Source: Perkinsela sp. pyNocScin1 (Eukaryota > Euglenozoa > Kinetoplastea > Prokinetoplastida > Perkinselidae). From it: a stretch of DNA of 64,000 nucleotides. A program made the translations under genes and the position numbers. Each line of letters opens with the position of its first letter. Position 1 is the stretch's first letter. This document shows, piece by piece, positions 28,413 to 37,336 of the stretch. Location: positions 558,001-622,000 of the forward strand of contig CAXHTR010000004.1 of assembly GCA_964019655.1 (NCBI GenBank), given 5' to 3'. The notes below the pieces were generated by a model. It was not told the origin of the DNA. It worked only from the letters and a program-made list of their open reading frames with translations, and did no database searches.

Positions 28413-30482
28413 ATGCAGCAAGACGCTGACGATTCTCATCCAAAGAGACCACCATCAACCCTTGTGGAGTGGTCAAAACGCGCGAGACACAATCAAGCCG
28501 AAGAAACCCCTCCTGCCGCTGGAGGGGAGCTAATACCCGTTCAAAGACCGCCACCGCCGTCGTCTGAACCTAAAATGTACGATGAAAACCAACATTTAAA
28601 ATTCGGTTTCCTGTACTGGATTGATGAAAAGGGTGAGCATCGTCCTTATTGCATGGTGTGCCGAGGCAAAGGACCAAAAGCGAACCAGATGTTGAGAGTA
28701 TTTCATCTTCGCAAACATCACATGAAACAGCACAAAGATCATAACCATATGAGCGACGAAGATGCGCATGAATTTTTTCATCAGATGCGGATTGGCTTTA
28801 AGTGGCCCTTGAGACTTCCGAGCATTTACTTCTGCCTTACGACAACCTCGAACAAGAAAATAACATTCATGGTTTCGTACAAGCTTATCAAAGCAAATCT
28901 ACCCTACACTGCAGGAACTGTTTGCAAAGAAATCGCAGAGTTGCTTGTCGTAGAGCGGATCGGCGAGAAGCATCGGAAGGCGATTACAGGCTGCTGCTTA
29001 GGGCGGACGAATCTGAAAGATTGCGCTGTCATCATGTCCAAGAATATCGAGCAAACCATTGTGCAAGAGATGAAAGATAGTCCTTATCCGATAAGCGTAC
29101 AGCTTGACGAGACAACAGATATCAACAAGCGTGTTCAGCTCGGATTATGTGCTCGGTGGCTCGTGAAAGATCACGTCGATGGTGTTGGCTATGTTGTGAA
29201 GGAAGACATGGTTTTTTGTCAACATTCCGGAGGAAAAACATCCGCTGAAAGCTATGATCATTTCTCCTTTTATTGTGATTTGAAAGGCATTAGCAAGGAT
29301 AATATTGGATCACTCGCGACAGATGGTGCTCCTTCTATGATGGGCGAAGAAAATGGCTTTGGTGCGCTCCTGCAAAACGACATCTCGAACCGCAAAATTC
29401 TTCACACGCACTGCATGGTTCATCGTCTCGTTTTGGCATGCAAGCCAAAGCACTGGCCAAAATGCTTTGAAGAAACGTTAGACATAGCAGATGCTCTGAT
29501 AAATTTTATTCATGGCCAGCCGAGGAACAAGCATCTATTCGAAATGTTTTGCGCTGCAAACAATTATCCTTGGAAGCAGTTGCTTTTTTATTGCGCTGTT
29601 CGATGGCTCTCCGCTGGTGATGCACTCCAGCGTTTGTTCGAGCTTTTCGAATACATACATTTGTTTCTGGCGACAGACAACAAATGGAGCAAAGAAATGC
29701 AGGCGCGGGCGGACAAACTTTCTCATCAAATCACGGACCCTATGTTTGCCCCGCGCTTGGCCTACTTGGCAGATGTCTTAGAAAAACTCAATAAGACAAA
29801 CGGCAATATGCAAGGCAGAGAGATGTCACTTTCTGAAGCTAAGACTGAAATTGTTTTGATCAAACAAAAACTTCGCCATCTAAATATTTCTGTCGGTCGG
29901 GCTGACTTCTCCGGGCTTCCATTATTTTCTAAATCTATCGAGAAAAATTCTTTATCCAAGGAAGTCAAAGAGCGTCTCACCATCAACGTTCAAGAGCATC
30001 TGGAGGCTATTTTGAAAAGATTCGAAAATCCTTGCGATTGCGGTGATGTATGCATCAAGAATTGCAAAAAGTATGGATTCAAAGATAGCGAGCTCAAAAC
30101 TCCTGCCTGGGTCTTAAACCCGTTCGGAGTTAACGTTGCAGAAATCACAGAGGGCTATTTAATCGTCGAAGATATTTTGAACCTTCAGGAGTACCGCGCT
30201 AAGTACGAAAAGTATTTTACTGATTCTCGGAGAACATCCCAGTTCTGGGCAAAGGTTTTCGACGATTTCAAGCATGCCGCACCATTAGCCCTTGATCATT
30301 GCTTTCCTTTTGCGACGTCCTGGATGACCGAGCAATTATTCTCCGCACAAAATTTAATCAGAACTGCCGAGAGAAATGGTCTTATTGATGACACAGAGAT
30401 TCGAATTTTCTATTGCATAACAAAACCAGATTTCGATGAATGTGCACGGGGTCTTACCTCACGTGAGTCTCCTTCACGCTAA
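28413..30482 (+). CDS. hAT transposase, ZBED5/FAM200-like
   Basis: A 689-residue transposase. A Pro-rich N-terminus leads to a BED-type zinc finger (C-M-V-C at about residue 80, then L-R-K-H-H-M-K-Q-H). The RNase-H-like core begins near residue 220 with Q-L-D-E-T-T-D-I, holding the first catalytic Asp. T-D-G-A-P-S-M-M-G holds the second, and H-C-M-V-H-R-L-V-L-A and W-L-S-A-G-D-A-L follow. Near the end, E-Q-L-F-S-A-Q-N-L-I-R and I-F-Y-C-I-T-K-P-D-F-D match the hAT dimerisation region. The motif order is that of vertebrate ZBED5/SCAND3-type hAT proteins. The frame is complete from ATG to TAA with no break, so activity is plausible. Confidence 0.93.
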   Translation: MQQDADDSHPKRPPSTLVEWSKRARHNQAEETPPAAGGELIPVQRPPPPSSEPKMYDENQHLKFGFLYWIDEKGEHRPYCMVCRGKGPKANQMLRVFHLRKHHMKQHKDHNHMSDEDAHEFFHQMRIGFKWPLRLPSIYFCLTTTSNKKITFMVSYKLIKANLPYTAGTVCKEIAELLVVERIGEKHRKAITGCCLGRTNLKDCAVIMSKNIEQTIVQEMKDSPYPISVQLDETTDINKRVQLGLCARWLVKDHVDGVGYVVKEDMVFCQHSGGKTSAESYDHFSFYCDLKGISKDNIGSLATDGAPSMMGEENGFGALLQNDISNRKILHTHCMVHRLVLACKPKHWPKCFEETLDIADALINFIHGQPRNKHLFEMFCAANNYPWKQLLFYCAVRWLSAGDALQRLFELFEYIHLFLATDNKWSKEMQARADKLSHQITDPMFAPRLAYLADVLEKLNKTNGNMQGREMSLSEAKTEIVLIKQKLRHLNISVGRADFSGLPLFSKSIEKNSLSKEVKERLTINVQEHLEAILKRFENPCDCGDVCIKNCKKYGFKDSELKTPAWVLNPFGVNVAEITEGYLIVEDILNLQEYRAKYEKYFTDSRRTSQFWAKVFDDFKHAAPLALDHCFPFATSWMTEQLFSAQNLIRTAERNGLIDDTEIRIFYCITKPDFDECARGLTSRESPSR

Positions 30483-30812
30483 TCAATGCAGAAGGCATAC
30501 ATATATAGAGAGCTACAGAAATATTCAGGGTGATTTTATGATTTTAACAGAGTATTAAGCTGTTTCAACGCACCACACGATGGAAATTGTACCGATTCAT
30601 GAATTTTTCGTTTTCGCTATTTTCAATGAACTCAAGTTGAGCCAATAGCTCAAATCAAGCATTGCTTCATCGCAAATAGGCACCTGAACAAATCAAAGTA
30701 CATTTGGAAATCTGCATCTGAAAATACCGCTGTCTGGAATTGAACACGGGCCAGCCAAGCTATTTTGGCTGGCAGAAAATTCTCTCACCCGGGCCGGGTG
30801 ACGGGCTCAGCC

Positions 30813-30827
30813 TTCGCGGCAGCCCTG
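30813..30827 (-). repeat. Right terminal inverted repeat of the hAT element
   Basis: The reverse complement of 28119-28133 over 15 bases without mismatch. The LRR reading frame on the minus strand runs into it for a few codons and stops. Confidence 0.95.
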
Positions 30828-30835
30828 GACTACAG
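30828..30835. repeat. Right 8 bp target-site duplication of the hAT element
   Basis: GACTACAG, identical to 28111-28118, immediately outside the right terminal inverted repeat. Confidence 0.95.
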
Positions 30836-31560
30836 CTACCCCATCAAAATCGTTATCTATCACACCGATGTCTGCTGAAATACCACTGTTGGGAATTCGA
30901 AAATCACCGGAAAGCGTATTGCTCGAAAGATTGAGGAAGGAGAGCGACTTCGCTTGCCCAAGATGAAGTGAGCCACTCAGCCGATTGTTGTCGATTTGAA
31001 GTCGTTCCAACTTGCCGATGTTCTCCATCACTAAACTTCCTGTGAAATGATTCCAGCCCATCGATAGCGTGACCAAATCCGGTGGGAGCGACCGCAAATC
31101 GACACTCCCCGAAAATTTGTTACACGAGATGTTTAATTCCACGAGGCTCGGTGGGAGCCTCGTCAAATCCACCGTCCCGCACATCGAGTGGAACGTCACA
31201 CCTAGGGTCCGAAGTTTGCGCGGCAGCTTCGCAGTTTCCAATGTTCCAGTCGTTTGCGTTCCGTCCGTCGATCCGTCTGACCACGTCTCAAAAACGTTAA
31301 CGCGCTTTGGAAAAAATTCGAGATGAAGCGTGCCACTTGAGGTTTTGTAGTGCCACTTTATCTTGTCAACCCTACCACGTGTATTGCATGTAACGCCATC
31401 CCACTTGCACACGTCGAGAAATCCCCGGTATTGTCCTGAAATGCGGCCTTGAATGCATCGTCGAGATTAGAGACTACAAATTCGATTTTCATCTGATCGG
31501 TCAGGTATTCAGCGTCGTATCGGCGAGGCCTGTGTCAGCGGTGAGGGACAGGGTTGCTAT
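30828..31560 (-). pseudogene. LRR gene (A-medium) broken by hAT insertion and two frameshifts
   Basis: Minus-strand LRR gene. The leader I-A-T-L-S-L-T-A-D-T-G-L starts at an ATA (31558-31560) where an ATG is expected. One base is missing in the G-R box near 31535; the next frame then gives L-T-D-Q-M-K-I-E-F-V. A second one-base loss near 31420 precedes the cap C-K-W-D-G-V-T-C. About six LRRs follow, up to F-D-G-V-A-V-V, where the hAT element enters; the tail lies at 27994-28118. A closer reading may tell whether the frameshifts came after the insertion. As it stands it cannot make a full protein. Confidence 0.85.
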
Positions 31561-31733
31561 AATCCTTGTTGATATGGTGAATAGAAGAAGATAAGAACAG
31601 AATATAATAAATGGGCTCGTAAGGCGCAGACTTCACGTGATATCCTATGGAAATTATTTTCAGATGCTCATGAGTGTTCAAATTTAAAAGAATTTTCCCA
31701 AATGTCTGCATCTTTCTTCCTAGAGTCCTAAAA

Positions 31734-32582
31734 TCATGGCATATCAAAGATCATTATCTTCTTTGGCCGCAATATCATGACGTTTGGTCGCGCCCAACTC
31801 GCATTCCACTCGTATGTACACGTATCACCCTCTTGCGTTATTTGCGTAAAGGCACCGAGATCCGCTGAAAGCGTGTACGACGGGAGCGCATCGCCGAGTG
31901 TGATAATCTCGTCTCGGAACTCGTTCTTCTCGAGCCAAAAGAACTGGAGTGCGTGGGCAATGTTGGAGACATCAATAGGCCCATAAAATTTGTTCATCGA
32001 CAGGTCGAGCTCTTTCAAGGAAACGCTTACGTTTGAAAAATTGAGAGTCCCTGAGAAATTATTGTCTTTGGCACGCAGATAGATTGCTCTCTGTGGGCAG
32101 TTCTCGAGATCAAGGCTGCCTTCCATACGATTGCTCGAGATGTTGAGCGACTCGATCGTCTCTGGCAGGCCTTTCAGGGAGAAGTTCCCCTTCAGTTGAT
32201 TTGTACTGACAGCAAAGCGCTTCAGGCGAGGTGGGAGGCAGCTCGTGTCGACAGTCCCATGGAGATCCATGCTATTGATGCGGAAGTCCAGGACACTCCG
32301 TGGGATGAACTGAAAATCGATGGAGCCGCCCTTGTCAAAGGCACAGGTGAGGAAGTGGCCATACTGCGAGAAAGACCAGTCGATTGTCGCGATATGCCCG
32401 TTTGGCGCAAAGTGCACGCCGTTCCACGAGCGTACAGGGATGTACTGGTGGTCACGCGCGCTTGCTATTATCGGCATTGTATGCGCAAAGTTTTCGACGA
32501 GAAGCTCCATGAGTGTTTCCTGGGGCAATGTATGGACGTCAACTCGACCAATGAAATCTGCTGCGATCACAAATGTGTGCAT
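31734..32582 (-). CDS. Secreted LRR protein, A-IAKD-like
   Basis: A 282-residue protein with leader M-H-T-F-V-I-A-A then D-F-I-G-R-V-D, and T-L-P-Q-E-T-L-M-E-L-L-V-E-N. The I-A-K-D box reads I-A-S-A-R-D, and Trp is kept in R-S-W-N-G-V without cysteines. K-G-G-S-I-D-F-Q-F-I-P opens five to six LRRs, including N-N-F-S-G-T-L-N-F. The C-terminus has several aromatic residues (E-W-N-A-S-W) and a basic K-K-I end, and lacks both the D-E-x-G motif and an acidic tail. Ala-Ala-Asp closes the leader. Confidence 0.87.
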   Translation of the reverse strand: MHTFVIAADFIGRVDVHTLPQETLMELLVENFAHTMPIIASARDHQYIPVRSWNGVHFAPNGHIATIDWSFSQYGHFLTCAFDKGGSIDFQFIPRSVLDFRINSMDLHGTVDTSCLPPRLKRFAVSTNQLKGNFSLKGLPETIESLNISSNRMEGSLDLENCPQRAIYLRAKDNNFSGTLNFSNVSVSLKELDLSMNKFYGPIDVSNIAHALQFFWLEKNEFRDEIITLGDALPSYTLSADLGAFTQITQEGDTCTYEWNASWARPNVMILRPKKIMIFDMP

Positions 32583-32610
32583 AGGTTGAAATAAAAATCA
32601 CAAATTTGCA

Positions 32611-32790
32611 CTACAGTAGAACAGATGTGTCAAAATTCGATCTTTCCTTATCTTTCAGATGCTCCTTGTCGAAACCCATGCCCTCCATGAGGAAGTCCAT
32701 GCGCACCTGGTCGGGGATACGTGCAATGTTCGGGCGGCCAAGCGATGGGTCGGCGGATGATAGGAATAGGATGGAATAGTTCAGAAGCAT
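32611..32790 (-). pseudogene. 5' fragment of an A-medium LRR gene
   Basis: The ATG at 32790 opens M-L-L-N-Y-S-I-L-F-L-S-S-A then D-P-S-L-G-R-P-N, followed by I-P-D-Q-V-R-M-D-F-L-M-E-G-M. The family match ends about 45 codons in, and the frame stops at 32611-32613 without any LRR. The I-P-D-Q-V-R-M phrase is shared with 59650, a possible relative. It is an N-terminal module left behind by a deletion, or a tiny 59-residue secreted peptide. Confidence 0.75.
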
Positions 32791-32972
32791 TTGGATTTTT
32801 CAGAAAGAGGGGAAAATATTCACACACACGGAAAGTCAAGCTCGTGGGATACTGTGCGAGAAACAATACATATATGTTCACACGGTTCATATAGCAAGAC
32901 CGATTTCAATATAACTATGTTCTTCCTATGAATATTTCTCATCTGCGTTGTAACCACATCGAGGTTACCGAC

Positions 32973-33245
32973 TCACTCTGCATGCGCTTTACAGGAGTGT
33001 TCCGAGCTATCGTGCGCGCCATCGCCATCTTCCGCAATGCCCATCTTCGACATCTCGCGCCGCATCTTTTTTAAATCATCACTCTCATCTGTGCTTTGTG
33101 CTATCTCAGAGCGTGATGGCGAAACCTGCGTTGCTGCAAAGACTCGTTTGGAGCTCTTGGGACTCGGTGTATTGTCTGGGCGAAAGCGCTTCGGTGATGG
33201 TCTGCCTTGTGCGCCGAATTTTGCAGTTGTGATGTTCTGTTGCAT
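32973..33245 (-). CDS. Small basic, Ser/Pro-rich protein, not LRR (hypothetical)
   Basis: A 90-residue open frame from ATG (33245) to stop. The N-terminal half is basic with two S-P-K repeats (R-P-S-P-K-R-F-R-P-D and P-S-P-K-S-S-K-R). The second half is acidic and ends in S-S-E-H-S-C-K-A-H-A-E. It has no leader, cap or LRR. The composition suggests a disordered nuclear or nucleic-acid-associated protein, but no family is recognised. It is the only candidate host gene outside the LRR family. It could also be a chance frame; an overlapping frame on the same strand is of similar size. Confidence 0.4.
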   Translation of the reverse strand: MQQNITTAKFGAQGRPSPKRFRPDNTPSPKSSKRVFAATQVSPSRSEIAQSTDESDDLKKMRREMSKMGIAEDGDGAHDSSEHSCKAHAE

Positions 33246-33349
33246 TTGATTAAGGAAGATAAACTATTACTACTGATATTGTAATTTCTTACGTATTGAC
33301 GAGATGGCCGATCGACATCCATGCGACCCGAGAAAATCCTACAGACCCT

Positions 33350-34231
33350 TCACTGATTCAAATTGACGAAGAAGAGATCTGTACCGTCGAACTCTCTCAA
33401 ATACGTCTCCTCGAGCGCATTGAACTTTTCTGTCAGTGGCGATTTGAAGTCTTCGAAGTCAATTTTCGTCGAAAACCGCTTGTCAGCAATCCGCGCAGAC
33501 GGGACAACTTTGGCCTTCTTGCACCCTTGAACGTGCACTTTTTCGAGATTCTGTGAAAACTTTTCTGCAACAGCGTGAATCAGCGATATGCGCGCACACG
33601 AGATAACACACACGCGCAGCGTTGGTGGGAGCTCGTCGAGGTGCACTGCGCCCCTGTACCACCCGCCAGCGAGATAGAACTCCTCGAGTTTCCGTGGTAG
33701 CTTTCGCAGATTGATTTCTTCCTTTGTGTTTGCCCCAGCAGCGTGCAGGCAATATTTGAAGTAGACATACCTGAGGTCCCGCGGCAATAACTCTGCCGCC
33801 CAGCCCTCTCGCATACTAATCCACACGAGGTGGAGCGACTGGAGTGTACTTGGAAGCCAGCGGATGTCAATTTCCCACTTTGGCAGGTGCCACTCACCTC
33901 CGGTATCCGCATTTCCATTCTGCCTGCGGTTCAGTGGACTCACCCATATGAATGCAAAGGATGTCATGACACCGTCTGTGCACTCAACGCCGCGCCACGT
34001 GCATGGGTTGGGATCCGTTGTGCTTTGGGTGCGCAGGTACTGCCATATGTTGTTTGCTCTGTAGGAATGCCTGCGCATTGCGATGCGTTTCCTACTCTGA
34101 TCACTGAGGTTCCAGGGAGTGATGAGTGCATGGTGCATTAGTGTCGCCTGTCTCTCAGCAATGTTGCTGAAAACTGTGTCGGATGCAAGGAATGTGCCGA
34201 GTGAAAGAAGCAGAAACGGTGCTTGGATCAT
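33350..34231 (-). CDS. Secreted LRR protein, subfamily B
   Basis: About 293 residues from M-I-Q-A-P-F-L-L-L-S-L-G-T-F-L-A-S, a convincing signal peptide; an upstream in-frame ATG at 34333 is less likely. The cap is C-T-W-R-G-V-E-C-T-D-G, followed by D-I-R-W-L-P-S-T-L, E-G-W-A-A-E-L-L-P-R-D-L-R-Y-V, L-P-R-K-L-E-E-F and G-G-W-Y-R-G. The tail has the B-type K-A-K-V-V-P and D-K-R-F elements and a charged end. This is one of the best preserved members of subfamily B, and useful as its reference. Confidence 0.9.
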   Translation of the reverse strand: MIQAPFLLLSLGTFLASDTVFSNIAERQATLMHHALITPWNLSDQSRKRIAMRRHSYRANNIWQYLRTQSTTDPNPCTWRGVECTDGVMTSFAFIWVSPLNRRQNGNADTGGEWHLPKWEIDIRWLPSTLQSLHLVWISMREGWAAELLPRDLRYVYFKYCLHAAGANTKEEINLRKLPRKLEEFYLAGGWYRGAVHLDELPPTLRVCVISCARISLIHAVAEKFSQNLEKVHVQGCKKAKVVPSARIADKRFSTKIDFEDFKSPLTEKFNALEETYLREFDGTDLFFVNLNQ

Positions 34232-34557
34232 GTGTTTTTCGTATGAATGATCAAAGAAAACGAAACTCGGGAATTTCGATAGCTGCTTTTCACGAATACA
34301 AAGAGCGAAGATCACTTTGGATTTGAAACTCACCGGATTTTATATTTAAGCCTTCAGCAGTGACTATTGTGAAAGTTATCTCAACGTTGGCACATAAGTC
34401 ACCGAATCTTAGAGACATTCAAAGACTTGTCCAGTGATAAATGCAGATGTGATTCGACTTGAAGTTATCATTGTAGATAAGAGCATTGAAATACGTCGCT
34501 AATCCATAAATTTTCCCCTTTTGAAACTTCAAATTTCATCATTTTATCTTCGATTGA
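34232..34557. other. Intergenic stretch, nothing recognised
   Basis: About 325 AT-rich bases between two minus-strand genes. The part next to 34231 is open in frame with the downstream gene but has no leader-like or repeat features. Confidence 0.45.
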
Positions 34558-35199
34558 TTAAAACATCCATTTGACGTTGTACCTGTCCTTTTCACTCTCA
34601 AAGTCAACTCCCTTTAGCCCGCACTGTGAAAAGTCCGGCTCAAGCCCTTTTGGCAGCTTGCCAACGTATATCCGCTCCTCTCGTATGTTCTGCTCTCGGA
34701 CAACGAGAGTTTTTAGGGTTTCTGGTAGGTTACGTATGTTGCGCACCGAAGTTATTTTGTTCTGCTCAAACTGAACATTTTGCATTGTTCGTGGAAGATG
34801 ACCGAAGTCAAGGGTACCACTCAGCCTCGTTCGGAACACAATAAGTTTTTGCAATCCAATGGGTAGACTCAGCAAGTCGACCTCCCCATAAATGCTGTCG
34901 CTGACGAGAACAAACGATTCGACACGCCTTGGCATGTAGCGCATATGAAGCTCAGCGTCACACCCGAATCCAGTGACCATCCATATGATCTCGTTGATTT
35001 GGGATTCTGAGTTGCACGCGATTCCGAGCCACTCGCATATGTCCTCGTCCGGCTCATCCTCCCCAAGCAAGGTCTCGAGGCCCTCACCGTCATCGAGAAC
35101 AAGAAAAAGGTTGAGCATTTGTGCGTCCGTGAGCATGGAGCTGTCGATGCGGCCTGCACCTTCTATGTCTGCCATAGAGAGAAGTACGTGCATATTCAT
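34558..35199 (-). CDS. Short secreted LRR protein, subfamily C
   Basis: A 213-residue protein starting M-N-M-H-V-L-L-S-M-A-D, then G-R-I-D-S-S-M-L-T-D-A-Q-M. An acidic stretch (G-E-D-E-P-D-E-D) precedes the cap C-E-W-L-G-I-A-C. Four LRRs follow, with the unit F-G-H-L-P-R-T-M and Q-N-K-I-T-S-V-R-N. It ends F-S-Q-C-G-L-K-G and a charged tail with D-R-Y-N-V. It is collinear over its whole length with 11655-12287 in the left, plus-strand block, so subfamily C has one copy in each orientation. Confidence 0.87.
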   Translation of the reverse strand: MNMHVLLSMADIEGAGRIDSSMLTDAQMLNLFLVLDDGEGLETLLGEDEPDEDICEWLGIACNSESQINEIIWMVTGFGCDAELHMRYMPRRVESFVLVSDSIYGEVDLLSLPIGLQKLIVFRTRLSGTLDFGHLPRTMQNVQFEQNKITSVRNIRNLPETLKTLVVREQNIREERIYVGKLPKGLEPDFSQCGLKGVDFESEKDRYNVKWMF

Positions 35200-35310
35200 G
35201 ATTAACTGATCAAATGATACAGAACAAGTTTACTTGAAATCCCCGAATACGAATATCTTTCAAAGGAATTCATTATCTTTGACTTTTTGAGTCTCGCTTC
35301 GGACTCACTT

Positions 35311-36108
35311 TTAAAGCTGCGGTCGACCCAATCTCTCTGCTCTTTGGCGACTCTCCTTCGCCTTTTGCTTCTGTATATCGAGGAGATATTGCCTGCATAC
35401 ATCGAAGCGCTGTGACTGAAAGTTGAAACCCTTTTGCTCCTTCGTTTGAATTCGCTTGTCAAGATGCTTTGGTGGGATTACCCGAAATCCACTCTCTGTG
35501 ACTGTGACATAGATACTTTTGAGGTCAAGCGGCAGAGTGCTATTGTCGACAAGCATTGCCTTTATCCTGTCAGCATACAATATATTCATAATGCATATGG
35601 TTTGCATTGTCGGGGGCAAAGAGCGCATGTCGAGCATGCCCTTGATGTGGCACTCGAAGAAATAAAGTTCTTCCAGCTTGCTCGGCAGATTCGGGAAATC
35701 CATATCGAGAAATGGAAGATTTCCGGGGCGATGGGCATAGCTCAGATGTATGCACTTCAGTGCACGCGGTAGGTGTCGCATTGAAAATTCCCTGACGAGA
35801 ACGGTGTGTAGGTGAATGACCTCGATGGTCGGCGGTGTCCAACGGAAATTCAGCTCTATCTTCCGATTTCCGAACGACGACCAAACGATCGCCGCAACTA
35901 CCCCTTCCGTGCACTGCACACAGCGGAGTGCACACACATCGGTTGGTTCAGCGTCTTCTGCACGCAGGTAGTGGTTGATCATAAATTGGTGACCGGACGT
36001 GTTTGAATGCTGCATGAGAAACTTCGTCATACATGTGAGCTGTGCTGTCTTTGGATCGAAAGTGTCGACAGATGCTGTCAGATGGAAGAATATGAGCGAA
36101 AGGAACAT
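35311..36108 (-). CDS. Secreted LRR protein, subfamily B, variant cap
   Basis: A 265-residue protein with leader M-F-L-S-L-I-F-F-H-L-T-A-S. The cap is C-A-L-R-C-V-Q-C-T-E-G: Trp is replaced by Leu and Gly by Cys, adding a third cysteine. 38907 has the same Gly-to-Cys change. Degenerate repeats follow (L-P-R-A-L-K-C-I, L-P-S-K-L-E-E-L-Y, L-P-P-T-M), then L-D-K-R-I and a long basic, Lys/Arg/Gln-rich C-terminal helix unlike the rest of the family. The helix could be a coiled coil. Confidence 0.85.
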   Translation of the reverse strand: MFLSLIFFHLTASVDTFDPKTAQLTCMTKFLMQHSNTSGHQFMINHYLRAEDAEPTDVCALRCVQCTEGVVAAIVWSSFGNRKIELNFRWTPPTIEVIHLHTVLVREFSMRHLPRALKCIHLSYAHRPGNLPFLDMDFPNLPSKLEELYFFECHIKGMLDMRSLPPTMQTICIMNILYADRIKAMLVDNSTLPLDLKSIYVTVTESGFRVIPPKHLDKRIQTKEQKGFNFQSQRFDVCRQYLLDIQKQKAKESRQRAERLGRPQL

Positions 36109-36352
36109 TGAATGAGTAGAGAGCGAGATGAGGAACGAAATGATGATAGGACAAGGTTGGTATCACAAATATAAGCTTTAAGACAAGAGGGGTCATCTTC
36201 CTTCCGATTCGTCGACACAAAGGATAAGCTGGTGTAGCGTAGTCGGTTATGAACTTATGGATCACCATCCCGAAAAGCAACCGAATGCATACACTTTCAG
36301 TCTTCTAATAGATTTACATCATCGTTCGTAATTTTTATGGTAATCCCCCTTT

Positions 36353-37336
36353 CTATAGAATTCGAATGACATCGCCGTCTCTGTCCAGGCGGTATCTATT
36401 GTCATTCTCATCTACAACGCGTTCAATCTTATTGTATGAAAGGTGCACTGCCCGCTTCGCCCACTGGTGGACAACAGCGACGCCAACCAGTCGATTCACT
36501 TGCGCATCGATATTTTTGATCGACGCTGGGGGATTAGCAAGAACAAAACGTCCCGAAAATTTATTTCCTGCCACGTTGAGACGAGAAAATCCATCTGAAA
36601 GTGCGCCGAGGAGGAGCTCGCCGCTGAGTGAATTCATGGAAACGTCGAGCGTGTGCATGGAACTCGGGAGATTGTCGAGCTTGAGGCTCCCCGAGAGCTT
36701 GTTTCTCGCAAGTGTGATTGACTGCATCCCAAGTGGGAGGCTCTGGAGAAAGATTTCGCCCGTGAGTTGATTCCCAGATAAATCGATGAAGTTTAGCGAA
36801 TGTGGGAGTTTATCCAATACTATTGACCCATCCATGCAGCTCATCGTGATAGACAATGACTCCAGATAGGGTGGAAGATTCGTCAAGTCGCATGACCCCT
36901 CCAAATTTTCATTCTCAAAGAGGGAAAAGTGCTCGAGGCTCGCTGGTAGCTGGGCTAGGTCAACCGTCCCTGTGAAGCCTGTATTCATGAGTAAAAATTC
37001 CTTGAGACTGCTGGGTAGGTTTGCGGTGGGCAGTGTTCCCGTGATTCCCTCGGCATAGATATAAATATCTGCTACGCTATTTGGGAGATACTCGAGCGCA
37101 AGCGTCCCTTCATAATTACCTTCGAAGGAAACTCCAGATACATCGCCAGATGGTGAGAATATGAGTTCAAACCATTCCTTGATCGGAAGGAAATCACCAT
37201 CTTGATTTTGGAAGGCTTCTTTCGACTTGTCTGAAAATTCGGCAATGGCAAGCTCCATCAGTGCTTGGTCCGGAAGTGATGACACATCGAAGCGACCCAT
37301 GCTGAGGTCTGCATTCAGCATCAATGTTAGCAGCAT
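36353..37336 (-). CDS. Secreted LRR protein, A-medium
   Basis: A 327-residue protein with leader M-L-L-T-L-M-L-N-A then D-L-S-M-G-R-F-D and S-L-P-D-Q-A-L-M-E-L. The segment F-L-P-I-K-E-W-F-E-L replaces the cysteine cap. About nine LRRs follow, including N-Q-L-T-G-E-I and N-S-L-S-G-E-L. The tail is V-A-V-V-H-Q-W-A-K-R then N-K-I-E-R-V-V-D-E-N-D-N-R-Y-R. The E-W-F-E segment and the tail match 59650-60501. It is the first transcribed gene of the minus block, beside the divergent switch. Confidence 0.9.
   Translation of the reverse strand: MLLTLMLNADLSMGRFDVSSLPDQALMELAIAEFSDKSKEAFQNQDGDFLPIKEWFELIFSPSGDVSGVSFEGNYEGTLALEYLPNSVADIYIYAEGITGTLPTANLPSSLKEFLLMNTGFTGTVDLAQLPASLEHFSLFENENLEGSCDLTNLPPYLESLSITMSCMDGSIVLDKLPHSLNFIDLSGNQLTGEIFLQSLPLGMQSITLARNKLSGSLKLDNLPSSMHTLDVSMNSLSGELLLGALSDGFSRLNVAGNKFSGRFVLANPPASIKNIDAQVNRLVGVAVVHQWAKRAVHLSYNKIERVVDENDNRYRLDRDGDVIRIL

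Larger units (their letters stand above)
28119..30827 (+). mobile_element. Complete hAT DNA transposon, 2709 bp
   Basis: The element starts CAGGGCTGCCGCGAA at 28119 and ends with the exact complement at 30813-30827, a 15 bp perfect terminal inverted repeat. It is flanked by identical 8 bp copies, GACTACAG, at 28111-28118 and 30828-30835; 8 bp duplications are the mark of hAT transposons. Subterminal zones carry repeated ACCGGGTGA-type motifs, on the left at about 28131-28200 and on the right at about 30785-30803, and a GCCAGCCAA hairpin near 30755. These are likely transposase binding sites. It encodes one intact transposase in plus orientation and interrupts a minus-strand LRR gene. Perfect repeats, target duplication and an open frame suggest a recent insertion. 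Confidence 0.95.

Noticed and set aside
28802-29080. A second open frame inside the transposase
   Set aside because: It overlaps the conserved transposase in another frame; the transposase frame is complete and motif-bearing.
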